Assembly: GCF_001044235.1 (NCBI RefSeq)
Contig: NZ_JYNL01000069.1
Span: 541,643 to 605,642 of the forward strand
Length of the DNA: 64,000 nucleotides
Direction: 5' to 3'
Source of the DNA: Mycolicibacterium chlorophenolicum
GTDB lineage: Bacteria > Actinomycetota > Actinomycetes > Mycobacteriales > Mycobacteriaceae
Part shown: positions 7,677-15,918 of the stretch, piece after piece
How the letters are laid out: each line of letters starts with the position of its first letter
How positions within the stretch are numbered: the stretch's first letter is position 1
Position numbers and translations under genes: made by a program
Notes under the pieces: model-generated
Told to the model about the DNA's origin: nothing
The model's input: only the letters and a program-made list of their open reading frames with translations
Databases searched by the model: none

Positions 7677-8753
7677 ATGACGATTCGAGTCGCCGCCATC
7701 GGAACCGGAAACGTCGGCAGGCACGCACTGACCCAGTTGATCAACGACCCCCGGTTCGAGCTCACCGCGGTGTGGGTGTCGTCGGAGGCGAAGGCCGGCA
7801 AGGACGCCGCCGAGCTTGCGGGACTGCCGGATTCGACCGGGGTGCTGGCCACCACCGATCTGGACGCCGTGCTCGCCACGGGACCGGAGTGCGCGGTCTA
7901 CACCGCGATGGCCGACAACCGGCTGACCGAGGCGCTCGAGGACTACCGACGGATCCTGGCCGCCGGGATCAACGTCGTCGGCAGCAGCGCGGTGTTCCTG
8001 CAGTACCCCTGGGGAGTGCTGCCCGACGAGATGGTGGCTCCGATCGAGGAGGCCGCGAAGGCCGGCAACGCGAGCGTGTTCGTCAACGGCATCGATCCCG
8101 GCTTTGCCAACGACCTCCTGCCGATGGCCCTGGCCGGCACCTGCCAGAGCGTCGAGCAGATCCGCTGCATGGAGATCATCAACTACGACACTTATGACAG
8201 CGCGACGGTGATGTTCGACGTGATGGGGTTCGGCGGCAGCCTCGACGAGACTCCGATGCTGCTGATGCCCGGCGTGCTCAGCCTGGCGTGGGGATCGGTG
8301 GTGCGTCAGCTCGCCGCCGGTCTCGGCATCGAACTCGACGAGGTGACCGAGACCCACGAGCGCGTGCCAGCGCCGGAGGCCTTCGACATCGCATCCGGCC
8401 ACATCGCCGAAGGAACTACTGCCGCAATCCGTTTCGAGGTCCGCGGGATGAAGGACGGTGAGGTCGCCGTCGTCCTCGAACACGTCACCCGGCTTCGCGA
8501 CGACCTCTGCCCGGACTGGCCTCAGCCGGCGCAGCCCGGCGGCAACTACCGGATCGAGATCACCGGCGAACCCTCCTACGCACTGGATCTGTGCCTGAGC
8601 AGCCCCAACGGCGACCACAACCACGCCGGCCTGGTGGCCACGGCAGCCCGTGTGGTGAACGCGATTCCGGCCGTCATCGACGCCACCCCGGGCATCGTCA
8701 CCGCGCTCGACTTACCTCCCATAACTGGCAAAGGTCTGTACGCTAAGCGGTGA
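7677..8753 (+). CDS. NAD(P)-dependent dehydrogenase of the DAP/diaminopentanoate dehydrogenase-like family
   Basis: A 358-aa protein with an N-terminal Rossmann motif GTGNVGRHAL (about residues 9-18). The C-terminal domain resembles the dihydrodipicolinate-reductase/2,4-diaminopentanoate dehydrogenase group (GSSAVFLQYPWG, NGIDPGFANDLLP). Mycobacteria carry many such paralogs without known substrate. The ATG at 7677 is 9 bp after the SDR stop with AGAGG upstream, so the two genes form an operon. It resembles Rv0926c in place and size, from memory. An oxidoreductase acting with the SDR on a common substrate is plausible but not shown. Confidence 0.8.
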   Translation: MTIRVAAIGTGNVGRHALTQLINDPRFELTAVWVSSEAKAGKDAAELAGLPDSTGVLATTDLDAVLATGPECAVYTAMADNRLTEALEDYRRILAAGINVVGSSAVFLQYPWGVLPDEMVAPIEEAAKAGNASVFVNGIDPGFANDLLPMALAGTCQSVEQIRCMEIINYDTYDSATVMFDVMGFGGSLDETPMLLMPGVLSLAWGSVVRQLAAGLGIELDEVTETHERVPAPEAFDIASGHIAEGTTAAIRFEVRGMKDGEVAVVLEHVTRLRDDLCPDWPQPAQPGGNYRIEITGEPSYALDLCLSSPNGDHNHAGLVATAARVVNAIPAVIDATPGIVTALDLPPITGKGLYAKR

Positions 8754-8778
8754 CCAGACGCTGGGAAGGACTGTGAAG

Positions 8779-9027
8779 ATGAAGGCTCGCCTGAGTACCC
8801 TCGCTGCGTTGCTTGTTGCCGGCGGTGCCTCCGTCGCGATCGCCGCCGCACCCGCTGCCCTCGCGCAGCCGTCGTGTGTGCAGACCGGCGGCGGCGGCGG
8901 CTTCCAGGGCGGCGAGGACACCGACTGCCAGTCGCCGGGCAACGCGCAGATCAACGACACCCCCAGCGTGTACGCCGAACCGTGGGAGGGCGGCTTCCCC
9001 TGGGGTTACGGCCCCGCCATCTTCTGA
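8779..9027 (+). CDS. Small secreted protein, Gly/aromatic-rich
   Basis: An 82-aa protein whose first about 30 residues form a clear Sec signal ending AALA-QPS. The mature part of about 50 residues has two Cys (SCVQ and DCQS) and ends in a Gly/Trp/aromatic-rich tail. The ATG at 8779 is preferred over the in-frame GTG at 8773 because GGAAGGA lies at the right distance only for the ATG. No function is known. It is followed by a second small secreted protein of similar layout, which suggests tandem relatives. Confidence 0.7.
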   Translation: MKARLSTLAALLVAGGASVAIAAAPAALAQPSCVQTGGGGGFQGGEDTDCQSPGNAQINDTPSVYAEPWEGGFPWGYGPAIF

Positions 9028-9058
9028 CCGGCCGCAGCTTTCGGAGCCGATCGGAACC

Positions 9059-9292
9059 ATGATGCGACGAGTCCTTCGCAGTTCCCTGATCGTGATGGCG
9101 GGTGCCGTTGTGGCGCTCGGCAATTCAGCGGTGGCAGGGGCGATGCCGAAGTGCAGTGACGTGGGGAAGACGCTGACGTACTGCGAGACCAACGGCAGCA
9201 CCCAGATCACCGCGACGCCGCCGCCCTGGAACTGGGGCGGCTGGCAGGGTGGCGGCTACTACCCCTTCGGAGGCTTCGGCTTCGTGCCGTGA
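9059..9292 (+). CDS. Small secreted protein, Gly/Trp/Pro-rich tail
   Basis: A 77-aa protein with two adjacent ATG codons (9059 and 9062). It has a signal peptide of about 28 residues ending AGAM and a short mature part with Cys in PKCSD and TYCET, then a tail rich in Pro, Trp, Gly and Tyr. It has the same design as the preceding gene. I do not recognise a named family. Confidence 0.65.
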   Translation: MMRRVLRSSLIVMAGAVVALGNSAVAGAMPKCSDVGKTLTYCETNGSTQITATPPPWNWGGWQGGGYYPFGGFGFVP

Positions 9293-9337
9293 GGCGCGAC
9301 CCGGTGCGCCCGCGCCTTGCCGCGGCCGCGAGATTTC

Positions 9338-9348
9338 GGCTAACCTAA
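9338..9348. promoter_or_regulatory. Iron/manganese-box-like half site GGCTAACCTAA before mntH
   Basis: GGCTAACCTAA equals the right-hand eleven bases of the mycobacterial iron box TTAGGTTAGGCTAACCTAA, but the left half is not conserved. It lies about 40 bp before the mntH start. A DtxR-family regulator (MntR or IdeR) is the expected reader; strength is uncertain because only one half is intact. Confidence 0.35.
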
Positions 9349-9386
9349 CTTTTCTCTTCGAGTACTCGGACGGAAAAGGACGATAG

Positions 9387-10613
9387 GTGGCTCCCGACGT
9401 CGACGCCCGGGCACGACCGCTCTGGATGCTGCTCGGGCCCGCGTTCGTCGCCGCGATCGCCTATGTCGACCCCGGCAACGTCGCCGCCAACGTCAGCGCC
9501 GGCGCGCAGTTCGGCTACCTGCTCGTCTGGGTGATCGTCGTCGCCAACCTGATGGCGTGCCTCGTGCAGTACCTCTCGGCCAAACTCGGTGTCGTCACCG
9601 GCCGGTCGCTGCCCGAGGCCGTCGGAGCCCGGATGGGCAGGGGCACCCGGCTGACCTACTGGCTGCAAGCCGAATTGGTCGCCATGGCAACCGATCTCGC
9701 CGAAGTGGTCGGCGGGGCCATCGCGCTGTACCTGCTGTTCGACCTGCCGCTGCTCATCGGCGGCGTCATCACCGGCGCGGTGTCGCTGATCCTGCTGCTG
9801 ATCCGGGACCGCCGCGGCCAGAACGTCTTCGAGCGGGTCATCACAGGCCTGCTGATGGTCATCGCGATCGGCTTCTTCACCAGCCTGATCGCGGCCCCGC
9901 CTCCCCTCGGACAGGCTGCCGCAGGCCTCGTACCGCGCTTCGACGGACCGGAGAGCATCCTGCTGGCGGCCGCGATGCTCGGGGCCACCGTGATGCCGCA
10001 CGCGGTCTATCTGCACTCGGGGCTGACCCGCGACCGGCACGGTCATCCCCCGGCCGGCGCGATGCGGGCGGCGCTGCTGCGCGCCACCCGATGGGACGTC
10101 GGAATCGCGATGCTCGTCGCCGGTGCCGTGAACCTCTCCATGCTGCTGGTCGCGGCGACCACGCTGCAGGGGATGGACAACACCGATTCCATCGAGGGCG
10201 CCCACGACGCGGTGAGCAGCGCCCTCGGGCCGACCGTTGCCCTGCTGTTCGCGATCGGTCTGCTGGCGTCCGGCCTCGCGTCCTCGTCGGTCGGCGCGTA
10301 CGCCGGCGCGATGATCATGCAGGGCCTTCTGCGCCGCTCGGTGCCGTTGCTCGCCCGGCGGCTGATCACCCTGCTGCCGGCACTGGCCGTGCTCGCGGCC
10401 GGCGTCGATCCCAGCCGAGCACTGGTGCTGTCCCAGGTCGTGCTGTCGTTCGGCATCCCGTTCGCGCTGATTCCCCTGATCCGGCTGACCGGTGACCCCG
10501 CGCTGATGGGCACCGACGTCAACACCCGAACCACCACGGTCCTGGGCTGGGTCGTCGCCGGCCTCATTAGTCTGCTCAACGTGGTGCTGATCTACCTGAC
10601 CCTGACCAGCTGA
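9387..10613 (+). CDS. mntH: Nramp-family divalent metal (Mn2+) transporter MntH
   Basis: A 408-aa proton-coupled Mn2+/Fe2+ importer of the Nramp family with about 11 membrane segments. The diagnostic metal-binding DPGN lies at 28-31 in the first helix, and the MPHAVYLHSGL motif marks helix 6. GTG 9387 follows AAAGGA at good spacing. The GGCT/PGA-hydrolase fusion gene starts on the very next base after the stop, so the two are cotranscribed. M. tuberculosis has mntH (Rv0924c) in the same neighbourhood. Confidence 0.95.
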   Translation: MAPDVDARARPLWMLLGPAFVAAIAYVDPGNVAANVSAGAQFGYLLVWVIVVANLMACLVQYLSAKLGVVTGRSLPEAVGARMGRGTRLTYWLQAELVAMATDLAEVVGGAIALYLLFDLPLLIGGVITGAVSLILLLIRDRRGQNVFERVITGLLMVIAIGFFTSLIAAPPPLGQAAAGLVPRFDGPESILLAAAMLGATVMPHAVYLHSGLTRDRHGHPPAGAMRAALLRATRWDVGIAMLVAGAVNLSMLLVAATTLQGMDNTDSIEGAHDAVSSALGPTVALLFAIGLLASGLASSSVGAYAGAMIMQGLLRRSVPLLARRLITLLPALAVLAAGVDPSRALVLSQVVLSFGIPFALIPLIRLTGDPALMGTDVNTRTTTVLGWVVAGLISLLNVVLIYLTLTS

Positions 10614-11678
10614 ATGGTTCGGCGGCACAGCTACTTCGCGTACGGATCCAACCTGTCCGTCCGTCAGATGGCGCAGCGCTGCCCCGGGGCCGCCGATCCG
10701 CAGCCGGCCACGTTGGCCGACCACGACTGGCTGATCAACGAGCGCGGGGTGGCCACCGTGGAACCGGCGCCCGGCGCGGTCGTGCATGGCGTCGTCTGGC
10801 GGCTCTCGGACCACGACCTGGCCAAGCTCGACAGTGCCGAGGGGGTGCCGGTGCGGTACCGGCGCGACGAGATGACCGTGCACACCCGTCACGGCAGGCA
10901 GACGGCGTGGGTGTACATCGATCACCGGGTGGAGCCGGGCCCGCCGCGCCCCGGCTATCTCGAGCGGATCCTCGAGGGAGCCCGCCACCACCGCCTGCCG
11001 ACCCGGTGGATCGAGTTCCTGGAACGCTGGGATCCCACCCATTGGCCGCAGCGCCGCAGTGAGCCGGATGCGGCGGCGCCGCAGTCTCTTTCCGAGCTGT
11101 TGCAGACCCCCGGGGTGTCCGAGGACTGCGTGCTGCGGTCGCGGTTCGGCTTCCTGGCCATCCACGGCGGCGGGCTGGAGCAGATGACCGACGTCATCGC
11201 CCGCCGCGCCGCCGACGCGGCGGGCGCGTCGCTCTACGTCGTCACCCACCCCGACCGGTATCCGCACCATCTGGCGTCGGCGCGCTACGACCCGGCCGAG
11301 TCGGAGCGGTTGGCCGAGTTCCTGGCCCACGTCGAGGTGGCGGTGTCGCTGCACGGCTACGGCCGGGTGGGTCGCAGTACCCACCTGCTCGCCGGCGGGC
11401 GGCACCGGGAACTCGCCCGCCACCTGGCCGCGCACGTCACGGTTCCGGGCTATCAGGTCATCACCGAGCTGGACGCGATCCCCCGTGAGCTGCGCGGTCT
11501 GCACCCGGACAATCCGGTCAACCGGGTGCGTGGGGGCGGCGCCCAGCTCGAGCTGTCGTCGCGGGTGCGGGGCATCAGCCCGCGCAGCGGACTGCCCGGT
11601 GACGACGGCCTCGCGCCTGCGACGTCGGCGCTGGTGCAGGGGCTGGCCGCCGCGGCCCGCTCGTGGCACGTTCGCTGA
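10614..11678 (+). CDS. Gamma-glutamylcyclotransferase-like / poly-gamma-glutamate hydrolase-like fusion protein
   Basis: A 354-aa two-domain protein. Residues about 5-130 form a GGCT/AIG2-like domain with YFAYGSN (7-13) and LDSAEG, whose Glu at about 76 is the usual catalytic acid. Residues about 170-335 match the poly-gamma-glutamate hydrolase family (phage PghP type). They include AIHGGGLE (zinc-site His at about 184), SLHGYG (His at about 247) and a terminal GGGAQLELS (Glu at about 313). Both domains belong to families that act on gamma-glutamyl bonds, so the fusion may process gamma-glutamyl peptides in the cytoplasm. No signal peptide is present. The ATG directly abuts the mntH stop. Confidence 0.8.
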   Translation: MVRRHSYFAYGSNLSVRQMAQRCPGAADPQPATLADHDWLINERGVATVEPAPGAVVHGVVWRLSDHDLAKLDSAEGVPVRYRRDEMTVHTRHGRQTAWVYIDHRVEPGPPRPGYLERILEGARHHRLPTRWIEFLERWDPTHWPQRRSEPDAAAPQSLSELLQTPGVSEDCVLRSRFGFLAIHGGGLEQMTDVIARRAADAAGASLYVVTHPDRYPHHLASARYDPAESERLAEFLAHVEVAVSLHGYGRVGRSTHLLAGGRHRELARHLAAHVTVPGYQVITELDAIPRELRGLHPDNPVNRVRGGGAQLELSSRVRGISPRSGLPGDDGLAPATSALVQGLAAAARSWHVR

Positions 11679-11704
11679 GTCGTCGCGCCCTGCGCGCCGC
11701 GGAA

Positions 11705-11731
11705 CAATCCACGTCCCCCACCGCTCCGAAT
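11705..11731 (+). promoter_or_regulatory. Candidate SigK promoter (CAATCC - 15 bp - CCGAAT)
   Basis: CAATCC at 11705-11710 and CCGAAT at 11726-11731 resemble the SigK consensus as I recall it (CCATCC, CCGAAT). The expected start point lies about 7 nt later, right at GTG 11739. The spacer is one or two bases shorter than usual. It would make the sigK operon autoregulated. Confidence 0.4.
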
Positions 11732-11738
11732 ACAGGAT

Positions 11739-12524
11739 GTGGATCAACAGTGTGCAGCTGATCGGCCGGGGGCCCTCGCCCGCGGCCGAGGCGGGGCGTC
11801 CGCGCTCTACCGCACCCGCATCACCCACCTGCGTCGCGCGCCGGTGCACCACTACTTCGAGCACCGCAGCTACAGCTGGTTCGTCGACCTCGACCGGATG
11901 CCGCAGCTGCCGCGCTGGCTAAGGCCGTTCGCGACCTTCGACCCCGCCGATCACCTGTGGGAGGCGCCGAACGACACCTTGCGCGGCCGGGTCGACGCGT
12001 TCCTCGCGGACAAGGACATCGACCTGGGCGGCGGCCGCGTCACCGCGCTGATGCAACCGCGCGTACTCGGGTTCGTGTTCAATCCGCTGACACTCTACTG
12101 GTGCCACGACGCGGCCGGGGTGCTGCGCTACGTCATCGCCGAGGTGCAGAACACCTGCGGCGATCGCCATGCGTACCTGCTCCCGCCGTCGGCCGACCGG
12201 CCCGCGATGGTGACCAAGAAGCTCTACGCCTCCCCGTTCAACGACGTCGACGGCCACTACCTGGTCAGTGCGCCGCAGCCCGACGAGAACCTCGACGTGC
12301 GGATCTCCCTGCACCGTGACCACCATCCGGCGTTCGTCGCGACGCTGCGCGGGCACCGCAAGTCGGCCGGAATCGCGCAGATCGTCGCCATGCAGATGGT
12401 CGCGCCGTTGGCCCCGCTGAGCAACGCGATGAGCATGCGGGTGCAGGGCACCCTGCTGCGGTTGCGCCGCGTCCCGGTGGTGCCCCATCCCAGCGAGGAG
12501 CGGGAGAAGGTGTATCACTCATGA
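11739..12524 (+). CDS. DUF1365 family protein upstream of sigK
   Basis: A 261-aa member of the DUF1365 family. The recognisable part starts at ALYRTRITHLRRAPVHHYFEHRSYSW (after about residue 21) and includes QPRVLGFVFNPLTLYWC. The first about 20 residues are Arg/Gly-rich and unlike the family, so the true start may be later or the 5' end may be rearranged. In M. tuberculosis the equivalent Rv0448c sits with a FAD oxidoreductase, the cyclopropane-synthase-like ufaA1 and a membrane protein upstream of sigK. Here only DUF1365 remains. The stop lies 16 bp before a possible sigK start at ATG 12541. Confidence 0.75.
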   Translation: MDQQCAADRPGALARGRGGASALYRTRITHLRRAPVHHYFEHRSYSWFVDLDRMPQLPRWLRPFATFDPADHLWEAPNDTLRGRVDAFLADKDIDLGGGRVTALMQPRVLGFVFNPLTLYWCHDAAGVLRYVIAEVQNTCGDRHAYLLPPSADRPAMVTKKLYASPFNDVDGHYLVSAPQPDENLDVRISLHRDHHPAFVATLRGHRKSAGIAQIVAMQMVAPLAPLSNAMSMRVQGTLLRLRRVPVVPHPSEEREKVYHS

Positions 12525-12603
12525 GAGCCGGTGACACCGGATGACCAGTACGCTCGACCTCACTTCCGAGGCCACGCTGACGGTTGCCGCTAGGCTACCG
12601 CTC

Positions 12604-13149
12604 GTGACCGCCGAACTCGACGCATTGCTGCGCCAGGTGGCCCGCCAGGATGTGGACGCCTTCGCAGCGTTCTATGACCAGACCCGTTCCCGGGTGTTCG
12701 GTCTGGTCACCCGCGTGCTGCGGGATCCGGGGTACAGCGAAGAGACGACTCAGGACGTCTACCTGCAGGTGTGGCGGAACGCCCACACCTACGACCCGGC
12801 CGCCGGCTCGCCGCTGGCGTGGTTGATGACGTTGGCGCACCGCCGCGCGGTGGACCGGGTGCGGTCCGAGCAGGCGGCGAGCACCCGCGAATCCCGGTAC
12901 GGCGCCGCCAATGTCGAACCGCCGGCCGATCACGTCGCCGACGAGGTGATCCTCGACGACGAACGGCGTCAGGTCGCCAACTGCCTGGGCTCCCTGACCG
13001 ACACCCAGCGCGAGTGCATCCAGCTCGCGTATTACGACGGTCTGACCTATGTGCAGGTTTCGGAGCGTCTTGCGACGAACCTTGCCACCATCAAGTCGCG
13101 GATGCGTGACGCCATCCGCGGCCTTCGCCGATGCCTGGGGGTGACATGA
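12604..13149 (+). CDS. sigK: ECF RNA polymerase sigma factor SigK
   Basis: An ECF sigma factor of 181 aa from GTG 12604. Region 2 (RVFGLVTRVLRDPGYSEETTQDVYLQVWRNA) and region 4 (LTDTQRECIQLAYYDGLTYVQVSERL, NLATIKSRMRDAIRGLR) match M. tuberculosis SigK closely, including the ESRYGAANVEP linker. A TAGGCT hexamer 7 nt before GTG 12604 supports a leaderless start. The in-frame ATG 12541 would add 21 residues not seen in SigK. The stop overlaps the rskA start as ATGA, coupling sigma and anti-sigma synthesis. Confidence 0.92.
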   Translation: MTAELDALLRQVARQDVDAFAAFYDQTRSRVFGLVTRVLRDPGYSEETTQDVYLQVWRNAHTYDPAAGSPLAWLMTLAHRRAVDRVRSEQAASTRESRYGAANVEPPADHVADEVILDDERRQVANCLGSLTDTQRECIQLAYYDGLTYVQVSERLATNLATIKSRMRDAIRGLRRCLGVT

Positions 13150-13862
13150 CCAGCCCAGAAGATCTGTTGTCGCTTGCGACGCCCTACGCGCTGCATGCGC
13201 TCAGCGACGCCGAGGTCGACGACATCGACCGCCGACTCCGCGACGCTCCGCCGGGCGTCGCCGAGGCGTTCAGCTCCGAAGTCCGCGCCGTGCGGGAGAC
13301 CATGGCGGTGATCGCCGAGGCGACCGCGGTCGAGCCGCCCGCCGAGTTGCGCGCCCAGGTGCTCGCGCAGATCGCCGGCGACCCGGTGCGCGCCCTGCGC
13401 CCCCGCACCCCGAAGCCCCGACGGTGGACGACATCCATGTTGGCCGCCGCGGCCGTGGTGGCCGTCGGCCTCGCCACGCTCGGCGTGGGTCTCGCGCTGC
13501 GCCCGAACAGCACGACATCGACCGCCGACCAGGTGTTCGCCGCCCCGGACGTGCGCACGGTGTCCGGTGAGATCCCCGGCGGGGGCACCGCGACCGTGGT
13601 GTTCTCCCGCGAGCGGGACTCCGGCGTGCTGGTCATGAACAACGTGCCGCCGCCCAAGCCCGGGACGGTCTACCAGATGTGGCTGGTCGCCGCGGACGGC
13701 CCGCACTCGGCGGGCACCATGGACGCCAAGGCGGTGGCACCGTCGACGACGGCCGTGCTGCCGGACCTCGGGTCCTCGCGCAGCCTGGCGTTCACCGTCG
13801 AACCGCCCGGCGGTTCGACGGAGCCGACCGGCCCGGCCTTCGCCGAACTGCCCCTGGTCTAG
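13146..13862 (+). CDS. rskA: Anti-sigma-K factor RskA
   Basis: A 238-aa membrane anti-sigma factor. The N-terminal cytoplasmic helical domain (about 1-90) holds the ATPYALHALSDAEVDDIDRRL start typical of RskA. One membrane segment lies at about 98-118, and an extracytoplasmic domain with GTVYQMWLVAADGPHSAG follows. It binds SigK and is expected to be released by regulated proteolysis. It overlaps sigK by 4 bp. Its TAG overlaps the stop codon of the opposite-strand ligase gene. Confidence 0.92.
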   Translation: MTSPEDLLSLATPYALHALSDAEVDDIDRRLRDAPPGVAEAFSSEVRAVRETMAVIAEATAVEPPAELRAQVLAQIAGDPVRALRPRTPKPRRWTTSMLAAAAVVAVGLATLGVGLALRPNSTTSTADQVFAAPDVRTVSGEIPGGGTATVVFSRERDSGVLVMNNVPPPKPGTVYQMWLVAADGPHSAGTMDAKAVAPSTTAVLPDLGSSRSLAFTVEPPGGSTEPTGPAFAELPLV

Positions 13863-14959
13863 CCGGTCTCCAGCGTCGCCGCGGCCGCCTCGGCGACCAC
13901 GTCGGCCACGTCGTGGCGTCGACGCCAGGCCTGTCGCTGCCGCATCGCACCGTTGCCGCGCTCGGCGACGGCAGCGAGACCGTCGCTGACGAACGCGTAG
14001 TCGCCGGCCGCTTCGAGCGCGGGGCGGAGCCGCTCGATGAGCTGCTCGAGAAGCGCCCGCATCGGCCGGGCGATCTGGCCCTGCAGGTCGACACCGGCAC
14101 CGTCGAGCCCGTCGCGGGCCGCCTTCCAGTAGGCGGCCTTGAGCACCCACGGGGGCAGCGGCGGCAGCGGTTCACCCCGCTTCTCGTCGGCGAGCGCCGT
14201 CATCACCGCCCCCCGCACCAACGCGGCGAACAGCACGGTCTCGGCCACCGTCGCCGGCACGTCGGCGACGCGCACCTCGACCGTCGGGAAATCCTCCGAC
14301 GGCCGCACGTCCCAATAGACCATGCCGTCGTCGCGGATGACGTCGGACTGGCACAGCATCCGCACCGCGGCGTCGTACTCCTCGGCGGAGTCGAAGTGCG
14401 GCGGCGGACCGGCACTGGGCCACCGGGCCCACAGCACGCTGCGCCAGCTCGCATGGCCGGTGTCGGCGTTGCGGTAGATCGCCGAGTTCGCGGTGAGCGC
14501 CAGCAGCATCGGCAGCCACGGCCGCAGCCGGTTGGCCACCGCGACCGCGGCTTCCCGATCGGGCACCGCGACGTGCACGTGGCATCCGCAGATGCCCTGC
14601 TCGTGGGCGATCATGCCGAAGCGCTCGCCGATGTCGCGGTAGCGCAGCGTGTCGGTGAGCGGGAACTCCCGCGGCAAGGTCGGGGGCAGCCCCACCGCGA
14701 GCAGACGCGCGCCGGCGCGCTGCGCGGCGTCGGCGGCCGTGCGCCGAAGGTGAATCAGCTGCTCACGCAGCCCCTCGGTGGTGTGCACCACTTTCGTCGC
14801 CGTCTCCACCTGGCAGCTGGTCAGCTCCAGCTGCAGGTCCACCCCCTGTTCGGCAGCGTGGTCGGCGACCTCCCGGTTGCGGGCCACGGGCGCGCCGGAT
14901 CCCGGATCGACGAGGAGGAACTCCTCCTCGACGCCGAGCGTGGGGATGTCTGCCATCAC
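13859..14959 (-). CDS. Carboxylate-amine ligase, glutamate-cysteine ligase type 2 (YbdK/GCS2 family)
   Basis: A 366-aa member of the GCS2 family, which forms an amide between a glutamate-like carboxylate and an amine using ATP. Typical motifs are GVEEEFLLVD at the N-terminus, LELTSCQVET, GCHVHVAVPD and the C-terminal YWKAARDG. Mycobacteria make mycothiol rather than glutathione, so the real product is unknown. The M. tuberculosis counterpart is Rv0433, near sigK, as here. GTG 14959 and ATG 14956 are both possible starts. The gene converges with rskA and their stop codons overlap. Confidence 0.88.
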   Translation of the reverse strand: MMADIPTLGVEEEFLLVDPGSGAPVARNREVADHAAEQGVDLQLELTSCQVETATKVVHTTEGLREQLIHLRRTAADAAQRAGARLLAVGLPPTLPREFPLTDTLRYRDIGERFGMIAHEQGICGCHVHVAVPDREAAVAVANRLRPWLPMLLALTANSAIYRNADTGHASWRSVLWARWPSAGPPPHFDSAEEYDAAVRMLCQSDVIRDDGMVYWDVRPSEDFPTVEVRVADVPATVAETVLFAALVRGAVMTALADEKRGEPLPPLPPWVLKAAYWKAARDGLDGAGVDLQGQIARPMRALLEQLIERLRPALEAAGDYAFVSDGLAAVAERGNGAMRQRQAWRRRHDVADVVAEAAAATLETG

Positions 14960-14979
14960 GGCGTGCGGCCTTGAATTTT

Positions 14980-15017
14980 GATCCGGCCCGTCGGATTGTT
15001 CGACGACGGGCCGGATC
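14980..15017. repeat. Perfect 14-bp inverted repeat in a divergent promoter region
   Basis: Arms GATCCGGCCCGTCG (14980-14993) and its exact complement (15004-15017) are separated by 10 nt. The element lies between the start codons of the ligase (14959, minus) and the LLM oxidoreductase (15088, plus). It cannot serve as a terminator for convergent genes, so an operator or RNA hairpin is more likely. Confidence 0.6.
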
Positions 15018-15087
15018 TTCGCGGAAAAAGACTGCAGCGTTTGTGCCCGCGCGGTATCTGCTTCAAACCTGTCCCTACGATCGGATC

Positions 15088-15912
15088 GTGGCCAGGAAGT
15101 TTCGATTCGGTATCGGCATCATGCGGGGCACCTCACGGGTCAAGATCACTGAATCCGCCCGGCGGGCCGAGGATCTCGGCTACGACGTACTCCATGTACC
15201 CGATCACCTCGGCGGACCGGCCCCGTTCCCGGTGATGACGGCGATCGCGATGGCGACCTCGACGCTGCGGGTGGGCACCTTCGTGCTCAACGCCGCGTTC
15301 TACCGGCCGGCGCTGCTGGCGCGTGACGTCGCCGCGCTGCGCGACCTGTCGGGGGGACGGTTCGACCTCGGCCTGGGCACCGGATACGTGAAGGAGGAGT
15401 TCGAGGCGGCCGGCATCCCGTTCCCGACCGCGGGCGCCCGCGTCGACCATCTGCGGCAGACGTGCGAGTACATGGCCGAACACCTGCCCGACGTGCCGAT
15501 CATGATCGCCGGCAACGGGGACCGGGTGCTGCGCCTCGCGGCTCAGGCGGCCGACATCGTCGGCCTCACCGGCGGGGACCGGGCACCCAGCCCCGGGGAG
15601 GACCCGCTGGCCGACCGGATCGCGTTCGTGCGCGACGCCGCCGGCGACCGCTTCGACGACCTCGAGCTGAACATCGCGATCACGGCGGTGCCGCTCGACG
15701 GGTCGGGCATGCCCGACCTCACGATCCCGCGCCACTTCCTGCCGGGCCTGTCCGACGAGGAGTTGCTGCGCCACCCCGGCGTGCTGTCCGGATCGACCGC
15801 GGACATGGCCGAGCGGATCCGCGGCTACCGGGAGCACTACGGCATCGACTACGTGATCGTCCAGGACCGGCACGCCGAGGCGTTCGGGGACGTCATCGCG
15901 GCGCTCGGATAG
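15088..15912 (+). CDS. LLM-class, probably F420-dependent, oxidoreductase
   Basis: A 274-aa luciferase-like monooxygenase fold protein. It shows RFGIGIMRG at the N-terminus, HVPDHLGGPAPFPVMTAIAMAT, the LSGGRFDLGLGTGYVKEEFEAAG block and PIMIAGNGDRVLRLAA. Overall it looks like the MSMEG_2516-type F420 subgroup. A hydride transfer with F420 is expected; the substrate is unknown. GTG 15088 lies 6 nt after TACGAT, a leaderless arrangement. It stands alone, divergent from the carboxylate-amine ligase. Confidence 0.85.
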   Translation: MARKFRFGIGIMRGTSRVKITESARRAEDLGYDVLHVPDHLGGPAPFPVMTAIAMATSTLRVGTFVLNAAFYRPALLARDVAALRDLSGGRFDLGLGTGYVKEEFEAAGIPFPTAGARVDHLRQTCEYMAEHLPDVPIMIAGNGDRVLRLAAQAADIVGLTGGDRAPSPGEDPLADRIAFVRDAAGDRFDDLELNIAITAVPLDGSGMPDLTIPRHFLPGLSDEELLRHPGVLSGSTADMAERIRGYREHYGIDYVIVQDRHAEAFGDVIAALG

Positions 15913-15918
15913 CCCGCG

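Noticed and set aside
9345..11864. An 839-codon minus-strand frame across mntH and the fusion gene
   Set aside because: Antisense shadow; low-complexity Arg/Gly/His composition, and the plus-strand genes have clear family motifs.
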